Part shown: positions 35,373 to 43,835 of the stretch, piece after piece
Layout of the letters: each line of letters opens with the position of its first letter
How positions within the stretch are numbered: the first letter of the stretch is position 1
Assembly: GCA_014896535.1 (NCBI GenBank)
Contig: JADBKE010000015.1
Coordinates: forward strand, 1 to 64,000
Direction: 5' to 3'
Length of the DNA: 64,000 bases
Source: Candidatus Fermentithermobacillaceae bacterium
GTDB lineage: Bacteria > Bacillota > Sulfobacillia > Fermentithermobacillales > DUSS01
Notes under the pieces: generated by a model
Databases searched by the model: none
The model's input: the letters and a program-made list of their open reading frames with translations, nothing else
What the model was told of the DNA's origin: nothing
Translations under genes and position numbers: made by a program

Positions 35373-35449
35373 AGGCCCGTAGCTCCAACAGGTAGAGCGG
35401 CGGACTCCAAATCCGATGGTTGGGGGTTCGAATCCCCCCGGGCCTGCCA
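35373..35449 (+). tRNA. tRNA-Trp (anticodon CCA)
   Basis: 77 bases. Acceptor AGGCCCG/CGGGCCT, anticodon loop CTCCAAA, T-arm GGGGG-TTCGAAT-CCCCC, CCA encoded. It sits between rpmG and secE, a position seen in many Clostridia. Confidence 0.95.
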
Positions 35450-35506
35450 TGTTGTTTTAGTCAGTTTCTGCGTTCTAGCGGACACGCGAGCGGGCGGGGG
35501 AGACGG

Positions 35507-35719
35507 ATGAAGTTCCTAGCAGCGATCAGAAACAGCGGCAAAAAGATAGGGCAGTTCGTTGCAGATATCAGGGCTGAATTGAAAAAAGTGATCTGGCCGT
35601 CCTGGAGGAACACGTGGATTTTAGCGGGGGTTGTGGTGGTAAGCATTGTAATGGTGGGTGTGGTCCTGTGGGGAACGGACGCCCTTCTGACTCTTGTGCT
35701 GCAGTTCGTGATGAAATGA
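35507..35719 (+). CDS. secE: preprotein translocase subunit SecE
   Basis: 70 residues with the amphipathic helix and conserved LKKVIWPSWRNT followed by a single membrane helix (ILAGVVVVSIVMVGVVLWG). The ATG at 35507 with GGGGGAG upstream is right for the family; the longer frame runs into the tRNA. Part of the SecYEG channel. Confidence 0.94.
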   Translation: MKFLAAIRNSGKKIGQFVADIRAELKKVIWPSWRNTWILAGVVVVSIVMVGVVLWGTDALLTLVLQFVMK

Positions 35720-35773
35720 ATGGGGAAGCGGGGGAAACCGGGACCTCGGGTATGAACGGGAGGTCCTAATTGC

Positions 35774-36316
35774 ATGGCCGAAAAGCAGTGGTACGTAATC
35801 CATACTTACTCTGGTTACGAAAACAAGGTCAAGGCTAACCTCGAAAAGCGCATTAAGACCATGGGAATGGAAGGTAAAATCTTCCGCGTGGTTGTGCCTG
35901 AGGAGGAAGAGGTCGAATACAAAGAAGGCAAGAAGAGGATAGTCCGTCGTCGCATATTCCCCGGCTACATTTTGGTTGAAATGATAATGGACGATGATTC
36001 TTATTCCGTCGTGAGGCACACACCGGGCGTCACGGGGTTTGTGGGGCCATCTTCCTCAAAGCCCACGGCTCAGACATCCCTCACCCAGTCCGAAGTGGAA
36101 GCGATTTTGCGGAGGATGTCGGGGGAGACCGGTCCTAAAGTGCGGGTGCGGTTTCAACCGGGTCAATCTCTCAGGGTGAAAACCGGTCCCTTCCAGGGCA
36201 TGATGGGTGTGGTCCAGGACGTGATGCTCGATAAAGGAAAGCTAAGGATGCTCCTCTCGGTGTTCGGTCGCGAGACCCCCGTTGAGCTCGATTTTAACCA
36301 GGTCGAGGAGGCGTGA
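35774..36316 (+). CDS. nusG: transcription termination/antitermination protein NusG
   Basis: 180 residues: N-terminal NGN domain ([20 protein letters not shown] ... [11 protein letters not shown]) and C-terminal KOW domain ([13 protein letters not shown]). It binds RNA polymerase and affects elongation. GGGAGG lies 10 bases before ATG 35774. Four bases separate it from rplK. Confidence 0.96.
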   Translation: MAEKQWYVIHTYSGYENKVKANLEKRIKTMGMEGKIFRVVVPEEEEVEYKEGKKRIVRRRIFPGYILVEMIMDDDSYSVVRHTPGVTGFVGPSSSKPTAQTSLTQSEVEAILRRMSGETGPKVRVRFQPGQSLRVKTGPFQGMMGVVQDVMLDKGKLRMLLSVFGRETPVELDFNQVEEA

Positions 36317-36320
36317 GAGA

Positions 36321-36743
36321 ATGGCCAAGAAGGTGAAAGCTGTTGTTAAACTGCAACTGCCGGGTGGTCGCGCCACTCCTGCCCCTCCCGTAGGACCCGC
36401 GCTGGCGCCGCACCAAATCAACCTGCAGCAGTTCATAACGCAGTTTAATGAGAAAACCCGTGGTCAGATGGATACCATCGTTCCCGTGGTTGTGACGATT
36501 TACGAGGATAGAACCTTTACCTTTGAGATCAAGACTCCCCCCGCTGCCGTCCTCCTCAAGAAGGCGGCAGGTATAGAAACCGGCTCGGGAGAGCCCAACC
36601 GCAAGAAGGTCGGTAAGGTGAGCAGGGAGAAAGTCAGGGAGATCGCTGAATTGAAAATGCGGGATTTGAATGCGTCCAGCATCGAAGCGGCGATGCGAAT
36701 GATCGAAGGCACGGCGCGGAGTATGGGGATAGAAATCGTGTAA
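36321..36743 (+). CDS. rplK: 50S ribosomal protein L11
   Basis: 140 residues. [20 protein letters not shown] at the start and the rRNA-binding C-terminal domain are standard. ATG 36321 is preceded by GAGGAGGCGTGA inside the end of nusG; the longer open frame is spurious. Part of the GTPase-associated centre. Confidence 0.96.
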   Translation: MAKKVKAVVKLQLPGGRATPAPPVGPALAPHQINLQQFITQFNEKTRGQMDTIVPVVVTIYEDRTFTFEIKTPPAAVLLKKAAGIETGSGEPNRKKVGKVSREKVREIAELKMRDLNASSIEAAMRMIEGTARSMGIEIV

Positions 36744-36787
36744 CCGTGGGCGCGCTCGGGAGAAATTGCGGATTTGAGTACGTGGGA

Positions 36788-36807
36788 GGACGACGAAAAC
36801 GTCGTCC
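36788..36807 (+). other. hairpin in the rplK-rplA gap
   Basis: GGACGACG-AAAA-CGTCGTCC, a perfect 8-bp stem with a tetraloop, 26 bases before rplA. It could be part of an L1-binding autoregulatory site or a processing site; this is inference. Confidence 0.45.
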
Positions 36808-36833
36808 GACTGAACCACAGGAGGTAGGTTTGA

Positions 36834-37541
36834 ATGCCGGTTCACGGAAAACGGTACATTGAAGCCAAAAAACAGGTGGAACCCGGGAAGCTTTACGAAC
36901 CCCGGGAAGCCGTGGAGCTCCTGAAAAAGGTAAAGAGGACAAAGTTCGATGAAACCGTGGAGGTTGCCGTTAGGTTAGGAGTTGACCCGAAGCACGCCGA
37001 TCAGATGGTGCGCGGCGCGGTGGTGCTTCCTCACGGAACTGGCAAAGTTACCCGGGTTCTCGTCTTCGCCCGGGGAGACAAAGCCAAAGAAGCTCAGGCT
37101 GCAGGGGCTGACTACGTAGGTGCTGAGGACCTCATCGAAAAGATTCAGGGTGGGTGGCTTGAGTTTGACACCGCCATCGCCACTCCCGACATGATGGGTC
37201 TCGTTGGACGGCTCGGGCGTATTCTCGGCCCGAGAGGGCTCATGCCGAACCCAAAGACGGGAACGGTGACCATGGATGTAGCGTCTGCAGTGCGGGAGGC
37301 CAAGCAAGGAAAGGTTGAGTTTCGAACGGAGAAAGCGGGGATCGTCCACGGAAAGATCGGGAAGCTCTCGTTTGAAACCGACAAAATCCTGGAGAATTTC
37401 TATACATTCATGGGGGCTCTGCTTCGGGCGAAGCCCGCTGCGGCAAAAGGACAGTATATAAAGAGCGTTACGATTACTTCCACGATGGGCCCGGGAATTC
37501 CGATAAACCCTGCCAGGATAGCTAAGGAGGAGATTGCCTAA
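36834..37541 (+). CDS. rplA: 50S ribosomal protein L1
   Basis: 235 residues; two-domain L1 with [17 protein letters not shown], the family signature. AGGAGG lies upstream of ATG 36834. Binds 23S rRNA at the L1 stalk and, in other bacteria, its own mRNA. Confidence 0.96.
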   Translation: MPVHGKRYIEAKKQVEPGKLYEPREAVELLKKVKRTKFDETVEVAVRLGVDPKHADQMVRGAVVLPHGTGKVTRVLVFARGDKAKEAQAAGADYVGAEDLIEKIQGGWLEFDTAIATPDMMGLVGRLGRILGPRGLMPNPKTGTVTMDVASAVREAKQGKVEFRTEKAGIVHGKIGKLSFETDKILENFYTFMGALLRAKPAAAKGQYIKSVTITSTMGPGIPINPARIAKEEIA

Positions 37542-37593
37542 ACTTACGCAAGCGGCATGAGCCGCAAACCTGGCGGGTGGGATAACGCCGTAA

Positions 37594-37735
37594 TCCGGAC
37601 AAGGGGATGGTCAATAGCCGAGAAATTCTTCCAGCACCCGGATATTAAGCAGCAGAAAAAAAGACGACCGAAGACAGCTGGTGTCGCTCGACTTAAAACC
37701 CCAGTGGAGTTGCCAGCCGAGGTCGGGTTCGCGAA
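37594..37735 (+). ncRNA. L10 leader (ribosomal protein L10/L12 autoregulatory RNA)
   Basis: The conserved core CCGAAGACAGCTGG (about 37668-37682) and AGCCGAGGT (about 37715-37723) of the L10 leader stand in the right place before rplJ, with a terminator-like hairpin after them. L10-L12 binding there controls expression of rplJ-rplL. Outer limits are approximate. Confidence 0.75.
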
Positions 37736-37797
37736 GTGAGACGGGATCGAATAGCGATTTGCCGTCAAACGGTCTGACATCATGAAGCCGTCATCAC

Positions 37798-37832
37798 GGG
37801 CCCCTGCCTCGATGGCAGGGGCCCTTTAACTT
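37798..37832 (+). terminator. attenuator hairpin before rplJ
   Basis: GGGCCCCTGCC (37798-37808) and GGCAGGGGCCC (37814-37824), an 11-bp perfect stem with a 5-base loop, then TTTAACTT. Placed between the L10 leader and rplJ, it is likely the regulated terminator. Confidence 0.8.
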
Positions 37833-37902
37833 AGAGCTCAGAGCCGAACACAAATCCGGTCTAGTTGTCCACCCGCGGCTCAAACGGAAAGGAGGTCGAA
37901 AC

Positions 37903-38463
37903 GTGAGAGAAGAGCGGAAGGTCAGGCCCGAGAAACAGAGGCAGCTTGAGCAGATTAAGAATCTGTTCTCCGGTGCCAAGGGGATCGTCTTCGTGGACTT
38001 CAGGGGCCTCAAGGTCGCCGATGACACCAAACTGCGCAAGCTTTGCAGAGAGTCGCAAGTAAGCTACAAAGTCATCAAGAACACGCTGGCTCTGCGGGCT
38101 GTTCGTGAGATGGGGATGAATGGTCTTGAGAGCGTGTTCCAGGGGCCTACTGCCGTAGCAGTCAGCAAGGACGATCCCGTGGTGCCGGCCAAAACCATCC
38201 ACGCCTTCGCCAGCGAACATCCTGCCATCAAGGTGAAGGGAGGCATAGTGGAGGGTCTGGTTGTATCCCCCGACAGGGTGCTGTACCTCGCGACCCTGCC
38301 CGGAAGGAAGGAACTTCTCGCGAAAGTGGCCGGTGCTCTCAGAAGTCCCATTTCGCGCCTGGTCACGGTGGTCAATGCGCCGCTTGCGGGAGTTGCTCGT
38401 GCTCTAGAGGGGTTAAGACAAAAGCGACTTGAACAGGGAGGTATGACTAATGTCCAAGGTTGA
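37903..38463 (+). CDS. rplJ: 50S ribosomal protein L10
   Basis: 186 residues, with the RNA-binding N-terminal domain ([21 protein letters not shown]) and C-terminal helix for L7/L12 dimers. GTG 37903 follows AAAGGAGG. The end overlaps rplL by 14 bases, coupling translation of the two stalk proteins. Confidence 0.95.
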   Translation: MREERKVRPEKQRQLEQIKNLFSGAKGIVFVDFRGLKVADDTKLRKLCRESQVSYKVIKNTLALRAVREMGMNGLESVFQGPTAVAVSKDDPVVPAKTIHAFASEHPAIKVKGGIVEGLVVSPDRVLYLATLPGRKELLAKVAGALRSPISRLVTVVNAPLAGVARALEGLRQKRLEQGGMTNVQG

Positions 38464-38830
38464 ACAGGTACTTGAGCTGGTTAAGGGTATGACGGTTTTG
38501 GAACTGGCGGAGCTGGTCAAGAAGTTTGAGGAGGAATTTGGTGTGTCGGCGGCTGCGCCCGTGGTCCAAGCTGTTGCTGCAGCTCCGGCGCAAGCAGCTA
38601 AGCCCGCCGAAGAAGAGAAGACCGAGTTCGACGTCATCCTGACTTCGCCGGGCGCCAACCGGGTAGCTGTCATCAAGGTGGTTCGCGAACTCACCGGTCT
38701 GGGCTTGAAAGAGGCCAAAGAGCTGGTGGAGTCCGCGCCGAAACCCGTGAAGGAGAAAGTAAGCAAGGAAGAGGCGGAAAAAGCCAAGAAAGCCCTCACC
38801 GACGCGGGTGCGACTGTAGAAGTCAAGTAA
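38450..38830 (+). CDS. rplL: 50S ribosomal protein L7/L12
   Basis: 126 residues: dimerisation domain, Ala-rich hinge, and C-terminal factor-binding domain ([19 protein letters not shown]). ATG 38450 with GGGAGG upstream. In most bacteria rpoB follows; here about 6.6 kb of other genes intervene. Confidence 0.96.
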   Translation: MSKVEQVLELVKGMTVLELAELVKKFEEEFGVSAAAPVVQAVAAAPAQAAKPAEEEKTEFDVILTSPGANRVAVIKVVRELTGLGLKEAKELVESAPKPVKEKVSKEEAEKAKKALTDAGATVEVK

Positions 38831-38858
38831 GAGAACCCGCCGGTGAGAGGTGCGTGGG

Positions 38859-38885
38859 GGCCGGCCCGTGCGGGCCGGCCTTCGT
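38859..38885 (+). terminator. hairpin after rplL
   Basis: GGCCGGCCC (38859-38867) and GGGCCGGCC (38872-38880) with a GTGC loop. The downstream TTCGTGCGTCTT is only partly T-rich. It probably ends or weakens the rplJL transcript. Confidence 0.55.
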
Positions 38886-39318
38886 GCGTCTTGCAGCAAG
38901 TCTTTACAAAGTCGGTGCTCACCTGCAAGCGGACGGGATAACTCCGATAAATGCCGGTAACCAAGGCCCAGCCCGTTATAGATGCCCCGTTATAGATGCC
39001 GAGAACCTCAGACTAGCTCTTCTTCAGCGACAGGTTTCCTACAGGGATGGTCCGGCTCCTCGGAAAACCTGGAACGCGTAGCCGGCGGACAGCTACATAT
39101 ATATTAGGCAGGGGGCACGAAGAACGACTGGCCGCAGAGGAGGAAAACCGCGGTTGACCTGGCGCACCGCTTCCGCTGGCAGGGCAGCTGCGCCTCGAGA
39201 AGGAAATTTCCCTCCGGCGTCACCTTCGTGGAAAAGCGCAGCTCCAGAGCGCGCTTCCTCAGTTGCCGCAGAGAGTTCTTCCTCGGTGATCCTCGTGAAG
39301 AAAGGAGACGACCCCGGG
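38886..39318 (+). other. long gap between rplL and asd, no gene recognised
   Basis: About 430 bases. It contains a perfect tandem duplication of CCCGTTATAGATGC (38972-38985 and 38986-38999), an A/T island TATATATATT near 39098-39105 that could hold a -10 box, and the asd ribosome site. I looked for a lysine riboswitch and a T-box and found neither convincingly. The upstream part of the open frame from 39154 lacks AsdB-like sequence and is not counted as coding. Confidence 0.5.
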
Positions 39319-40338
39319 ATGAAAGTGGCCGTCGTCGGAGCAGGCGGTCTTGTCGGAAGGCGTATCCTGTCCGCTCTGGAAGAATCGAAGTTGCCTGTGT
39401 CTGCTCTTGTCCTCACGGGACATTCCAGATCGGTGGGAAAGAAAATGTGGTTTAGAGGCGAGGAGCACCCCGTCATCAAGACGGATGTCGAGCTGCTGAG
39501 GCGGGTTGACGCGGTACTATTGGCGACACCCGCCGAGGTTTCCCGGCAACTCGTTCCTCCGCTCGGGGGAGGCCCCCTGGTCGTGGACACATCCAGCGCG
39601 TTCCGTCTGGACGAGGCGGTTCCTCTCGTGGTCCCGGAGGTCAACGGTCCCGCGGTCCGGCGCCATCGTGGGGTTATCGCAGGGCCCAATTGCTCTACCA
39701 TCCAGATGGTGATGGTGCTTCATCCTCTGCACCATAAGTACGGTCTCAGGAGAGTGGTGGTAACGACGTATCAGTCGGTGTCGGGGGCAGGGTACGCTGC
39801 CATGAAACAGCTGGAAAGTGAGGTTCGCGTATGGCTTGCATCGGGAAAGCCCGTGCTTGTGCCTCGCGGGGACGCGTTCCCGTATCCCATAGCTTTCAAC
39901 CTCATACCCCACATCGACGCCTTTACCGCGGACGGTTACACGAAAGAGGAAATGAAGCTGGTCCTGGAAACTAGGAAGATCCTCGGGTTGCCGGACCTCC
40001 CCATCACCGCTACGGCGGTCCGAGTTCCGGTATTCGTCGGGCATTCCGAATCCATCCTGGTGGAAACCGATCTCGCTCCTGATGTCGACGAAGCCAGGAA
40101 AGTATTGGCATCTTCTCCAGGGATAGTAGTCTGGGATGATCCCCCAAGCAAGACATATCCTTTACCCGTCATGGTGGAAGGGAAAAGCCAGGTGTTCGTG
40201 GGTCGCGTGCGGAGGGACTTGAGCTCGCCGCGAGGACTTCTGCTCTGGGTAGTTGCGGATAATCTGCTACGGGGTGCGGCGGTCAACGCCGTCGGAATCC
40301 TCGAAACCGCCTATAATATGGGACTCGTGCAGGGGTGA
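39319..40338 (+). CDS. asd: aspartate-semialdehyde dehydrogenase
   Basis: 339 residues. Makes aspartate semialdehyde from aspartyl phosphate, feeding lysine, diaminopimelate, threonine and methionine. The NADP-binding MKVAVVGAGGLVGRRIL start and active-site C125 in GPNCSTIQ are clear. ATG 39319 with GAAAGGAG upstream. Followed at once by aspartokinase, so the first steps of the pathway are together, as in the asd-dapG-dapA operon of Bacillus. Confidence 0.95.
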   Translation: MKVAVVGAGGLVGRRILSALEESKLPVSALVLTGHSRSVGKKMWFRGEEHPVIKTDVELLRRVDAVLLATPAEVSRQLVPPLGGGPLVVDTSSAFRLDEAVPLVVPEVNGPAVRRHRGVIAGPNCSTIQMVMVLHPLHHKYGLRRVVVTTYQSVSGAGYAAMKQLESEVRVWLASGKPVLVPRGDAFPYPIAFNLIPHIDAFTADGYTKEEMKLVLETRKILGLPDLPITATAVRVPVFVGHSESILVETDLAPDVDEARKVLASSPGIVVWDDPPSKTYPLPVMVEGKSQVFVGRVRRDLSSPRGLLLWVVADNLLRGAAVNAVGILETAYNMGLVQG

Positions 40339-40343
40339 GCAGA

Positions 40344-41558
40344 GTGAAGATACTGGTCCAGAAATTCGGAGGAACGTGCCTGGATACGCCGGATAAACGG
40401 TCCCTCGCCGTCGAGCGAATAAGGGAAGCCGTGAACAACGACTACCGAGTGGTCGCCGTGGTTTCCGCAATGGGAAGGCGAGGAGAACCGTACGCGACCG
40501 ATACCCTCATCGGGCTGGCCAGAGAAGTATCGCCGGAACTCGCTCCCAGAGAGCTCGACCTCCTTATGTCGTGCGGGGAGATAATCTCCGCGGTTCTCAT
40601 GGTCTCCGAACTCAAGGCGAGGGGTCTCAAAGCTCTAGCCCTCTCAGGGGGGCAGTCGGGCATCATCACCGATACCACGTTCGGAGATGCGAGGATTTTG
40701 AGGGTGGAACCCGCACACGTGCTTAAACACCTTGAAGAAGGATACGTAGTTGTAGTGGCGGGCTTTCAGGGGAGGACGGAGTCGGGGGATATAACGACCC
40801 TGGGACGAGGCGGTAGCGATACCAGCGCGACAGCGCTCGCGGCTGCCCTTGAAGCAGAAGCGGTGGAGATATACACCGACGTGGACGGCATAATGACAGC
40901 GGACCCCCGGATTGTGCCCGAAGCGAGGACCATCCCCGTTGTGACTTACGAAGAAACGGTTCAGCTCGCCAGGGAAGGCGCTAGGGTGATCCATCCTCGG
41001 GCCGTCGAGATCGCCGCCAGGGCAGGGATTCCAGTTCGGGTGCGTACTATGGCAGCCGATGGAAGAAAAACTCTTGTGACCAGTGCCGATAAGGCTGCGG
41101 CCAGCCCCTGGTCGGACTGGCAAAACGGCAGACCGGTCACCGGCATAACATACCGGGAATCGCTGGTTCAAATAGTAGTTCCCGGCATGTTTCAAGGCAC
41201 CCCCATCCGTCCCGAGAGGGTGTTTGAAGCCGTCCGGTGCGTCTCCGTGGACCTCATAAACGTTTTTCCCGAAATCATATCGTTTGTGGTCTCTGACCAG
41301 GACGCAACGGAAGCTCTCGTGTCCCTGGAAAACGCAGGAGTCCCAGCGGAGGCGTTCTCCCGCCGGGCCAAGGTTACCGTCGTTGGGTTCGGCATGCACG
41401 GGAGACCGGGGGTCATGTACACTCTAGCGAAAGCCCTGGCCGACGCAGACGTCAGGATCCACGCCACGGCGGACTCCCACATGACCATTTCGTGCCTGGT
41501 AGACGGCGAACTGCTGTCCAGGGCGGTCAATGCCCTTCACAGGGCGTTCCAGCTCTGA
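40344..41558 (+). CDS. lysC: aspartate kinase
   Basis: 404 residues. The N-terminal kinase domain (KILVQKFGGTCLDTP, GRGGSDTSATALAAAL) is followed by two ACT-type regulatory domains (VTVVGFGMHGRPGVMYTLAKAL). Feedback control by lysine or another end product is likely from the ACT domains. The GTG at 40344 with GGGGTGA 5 bases upstream is preferred over GTG 40335, which overlaps the asd stop. Corresponds to dapG/lysC-type enzymes; which end product inhibits it cannot be said. Confidence 0.94.
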   Translation: MKILVQKFGGTCLDTPDKRSLAVERIREAVNNDYRVVAVVSAMGRRGEPYATDTLIGLAREVSPELAPRELDLLMSCGEIISAVLMVSELKARGLKALALSGGQSGIITDTTFGDARILRVEPAHVLKHLEEGYVVVVAGFQGRTESGDITTLGRGGSDTSATALAAALEAEAVEIYTDVDGIMTADPRIVPEARTIPVVTYEETVQLAREGARVIHPRAVEIAARAGIPVRVRTMAADGRKTLVTSADKAAASPWSDWQNGRPVTGITYRESLVQIVVPGMFQGTPIRPERVFEAVRCVSVDLINVFPEIISFVVSDQDATEALVSLENAGVPAEAFSRRAKVTVVGFGMHGRPGVMYTLAKALADADVRIHATADSHMTISCLVDGELLSRAVNALHRAFQL

Positions 41559-41641
41559 GGAAAAGAAAACGGGATTGCGAGGACGTATGTACTACCGACG
41601 AGATCGGATGCTTCGAAAACCAGATAAGGAGGCGCTAGGAA

Positions 41642-42535
41642 ATGGCTCAAAAAGGATTTGGGGAGCTCATAGCCGCGATGGTCACGCCCTTTCGTGAAGA
41701 CGGGACTGTGGATTTCGAGCTTGCCTGGAAGCTTGCTTTGAAACTCGTGGAGGAAGGCTGCGATGGAGTAGTCGTGGCCGGAACCACTGGAGAGTCTCCC
41801 ACGCTCACGAGGGAGGAAAAGCTCCGTCTCATCGCGGAGGTCCGCGAAGCTCTGCCGGAAACCATCATGGTTTGGGCGGGGACCGGAAGTTACAACACCC
41901 AAGACAGCGTGGAAATGACTCGCCTTGCCGAAGCAACCGGTGCCGATGGGGTGCTCGCCGTGACCCCTTACTACAACAAACCCTCGCAGGAGGGTCTTTA
42001 CCGGCACTTCAAAGCCGTGGCCGAGTCGACGGGCCTTCCCATCATGCTTTACAACGTTCCGGGTAGGACGGGCGTGAATCTTGCGCCCGAAACCGTAGCC
42101 CGGCTTTCCGAGATATCCAACATCGTCGCCCTGAAAGAAGCTTCCGGAAACCTGGATCAGGTGTCCCATCTCTTACGACTGAAACCTGAATTTCTGGTGT
42201 ACTCCGGGGACGATAGCCTGACCCTTCCGATGCTTTCCATCGGAGCGCAGGGCGTGGTCTCCGTCGCGTGTCACCTTGTAGGTCGCGAGATGAAAGAGAT
42301 GATACGGGCGTACAAAGAGGGGAACGTCGCCAAAGCCAGGGAAATCCACGCGCGCCTGTGGCCCCTTTTCAAGGTGCTGTTCATAACCTCAAATCCCGTA
42401 CCGGTGAAGGCAGCCTTGCGTTGCGTGGGCTTTCCCGCCGGTCCTCTGAGGCCTCCTCTGTGCGACCCCTCTGAGAGAGAGCTGCAGGAGATAAAGAAGG
42501 TGCTTGGAGAGCTCGGCTTGCTGTGCAAAGAATGA
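41642..42535 (+). CDS. dapA: 4-hydroxy-tetrahydrodipicolinate synthase
   Basis: 297 residues. Condenses pyruvate with aspartate semialdehyde. The Schiff-base lysine is K165 (ALKEASGN), with catalytic Y137 (LYNVPGRTG) and GTTGESPTL in the pyruvate site. ATG 41642 with AAGGAGG. In spore formers the product also leads to dipicolinate. Third gene of the asd-aspartokinase-dapA run. Confidence 0.95.
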   Translation: MAQKGFGELIAAMVTPFREDGTVDFELAWKLALKLVEEGCDGVVVAGTTGESPTLTREEKLRLIAEVREALPETIMVWAGTGSYNTQDSVEMTRLAEATGADGVLAVTPYYNKPSQEGLYRHFKAVAESTGLPIMLYNVPGRTGVNLAPETVARLSEISNIVALKEASGNLDQVSHLLRLKPEFLVYSGDDSLTLPMLSIGAQGVVSVACHLVGREMKEMIRAYKEGNVAKAREIHARLWPLFKVLFITSNPVPVKAALRCVGFPAGPLRPPLCDPSERELQEIKKVLGELGLLCKE

Positions 42536-42830
42536 TCGTGCTCGCACCCGGCATCGCCGTAGTACACTGCGCCCCGGGCTCTCACGGCGAACGGAACCGG
42601 GGCGCAGGGGACTGTTGGGCCTGAATCAGCAGTGCTTAAGCCGGCTTGAGGTACTTAGGGCGGTGGTATCTCATAGCGGGCTGGAACCGGAGGCGGCTGG
42701 CCCGGGCGTTCGCCGGTTTGAGGAAAGCGGCAGGAAACAGCATGCAGGCGAAGAAATGAAACTGCCAAGATGGAACCCGCCTCAAACCGGCCGGTTCCGC
42801 AGGTGCGTATCCTTCAGGGAGGTGCAAACG
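42536..42830 (+). other. gap after dapA with a long stem-loop
   Basis: 295 bases without a supported gene. CTGCGCCCCGG (42567-42577) pairs perfectly with CCGGGGCGCAG (42597-42607) over a 19-base loop, without a T tract. It may separate the dapA transcript from the exported-protein genes. The open frame upstream of 42831 lacks conserved sequence. Confidence 0.5.
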
Positions 42831-43754
42831 GTGCTGAGAAGATGTCTCGTTCTCTGCCTGGTGGTTCTCTTTGTCTTGGTGCCGGGCAGTCAGGCCCTGG
42901 CCAAGGGTTCGAATGCGGAGCGGATCAGAGCTGAACTGGCAGGATTACATAAGCAGTTGATGGAGGTGAAAAGCGCCGCAGAAGCTCAGCTGCTCCAGGC
43001 TAGGATGGCCGTGCTCATTCAGGAGCTGGAACGAGATCCGGAAGTTCAGAGGAACCTCGCTGAGCTCAAGGCAAGACTCGACGCCAAGGTGAAGGCGAAG
43101 ATAGCCCACGACCTCGCGAATAACGATAGGCTCCCCTGGTCAACCAAGACCGTCGGAAAACCGGGTCCGGCGACGGGTGGTGCTGGAAGTGCCGTGGGCA
43201 CCGCGCTGTTGCCCGAGGGGGAGAGCGTGGTCGTGGCGAGCACCGTCAGGTGGGATCTCCTCCGCCGCGGCGATATCATGCACGTGAACAACAAGAAATT
43301 CTTCAACCTGTACGCCCTCTACTATTCCCATTCCGGCATTTACGACGGGGCTAACTTGGTCTACGACTCCAACGTCGACGGCGTGAGGCTCCGACCGCTC
43401 AGCGACTGGCAACAAGGGCAGCCGGTGGCGCTTGGTTATAACAACAGGCGGACGTACTCTGAACGCGTGGCCGCTTTGGACTGGGCCAAAGCTCGTTACG
43501 GGACGGACGGGAGTACGCCGTACAACTGGAACTTCCTCGACAAGCAGACGGACAGCGCTCTCTACTGCTCTCAACTGGTGTGGAAGACCAATCTCCATCT
43601 GGGTGACGACCTCGACAGCAACGACCCCGATTACGCCTGGTTCCTGTTCATTCGCTACGGACTTGTCGGCCTCGCCTTCGCGTACTACGCGGTGGCTCCC
43701 GATGAGATTTACCTCTCGCCTCTGGTTACCTATTATTCGGTAGGAACCGGTTAG
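42831..43754 (+). CDS. exported YiiX-like permuted NlpC/P60 (papain-fold) hydrolase
   Basis: 307 residues. A signal peptide (LRRCLVLCLVVLFVLVPGSQALA, likely cut near residue 24) is followed by a Lys/Glu-rich coiled-coil segment (about 30-100), then a papain-like domain in which histidine comes before cysteine: H167 in YSHSGIYDG and C246 in ALYCSQLVW. That order is typical of the YiiX/permuted NlpC-P60 group. GTG 42831 has AGGGAGG 8 bases upstream. Possible roles are cell-wall peptide or lipid-amide hydrolysis outside the membrane. Next gene is another exported protein. Confidence 0.8.
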   Translation: MLRRCLVLCLVVLFVLVPGSQALAKGSNAERIRAELAGLHKQLMEVKSAAEAQLLQARMAVLIQELERDPEVQRNLAELKARLDAKVKAKIAHDLANNDRLPWSTKTVGKPGPATGGAGSAVGTALLPEGESVVVASTVRWDLLRRGDIMHVNNKKFFNLYALYYSHSGIYDGANLVYDSNVDGVRLRPLSDWQQGQPVALGYNNRRTYSERVAALDWAKARYGTDGSTPYNWNFLDKQTDSALYCSQLVWKTNLHLGDDLDSNDPDYAWFLFIRYGLVGLAFAYYAVAPDEIYLSPLVTYYSVGTG

Positions 43755-43778
43755 TCGATGGTTGATGAAATGGAGGCT

Positions 43779-43813
43779 TCCATTCCTCATTGCCACGGGC
43801 AATGAGGAATGGA
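43779..43813 (+). repeat. perfect 16-bp inverted repeat between two exported-protein genes
   Basis: CCATTCCTCATTGCC (43780-43794) and GGCAATGAGGAATGG (43798-43812), plus one outer T-A pair, with a 3-base loop. No T run follows. It is a very strong hairpin directly before the next gene's ribosome site. Confidence 0.75.
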
Positions 43814-43835
43814 GCTGCCCGAGATAGGGGAAAAC

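Noticed and set aside
37557-37739. A 60-codon open frame between rplA and rplJ
   Set aside because: It coincides with the conserved L10 leader RNA, has no ribosome site and is not a protein family.
39138-39165. T-box-like AAAACCGCGGTT in the asd leader
   Set aside because: The invariant AGGGTGG-N-ACCGCG is not met (GGAGGAAAACCGCG), no stem I elements were found, and no terminator with a T run follows.
38886-39318. Lysine riboswitch upstream of asd-aspartokinase-dapA
   Set aside because: Expected by context, but none of the conserved lysine-riboswitch segments could be recognised.
43798-43835. ATG 43809 as start of the beta-propeller gene
   Set aside because: It lies in the 3' arm of the hairpin without a spaced ribosome site; ATG 43836 is better.
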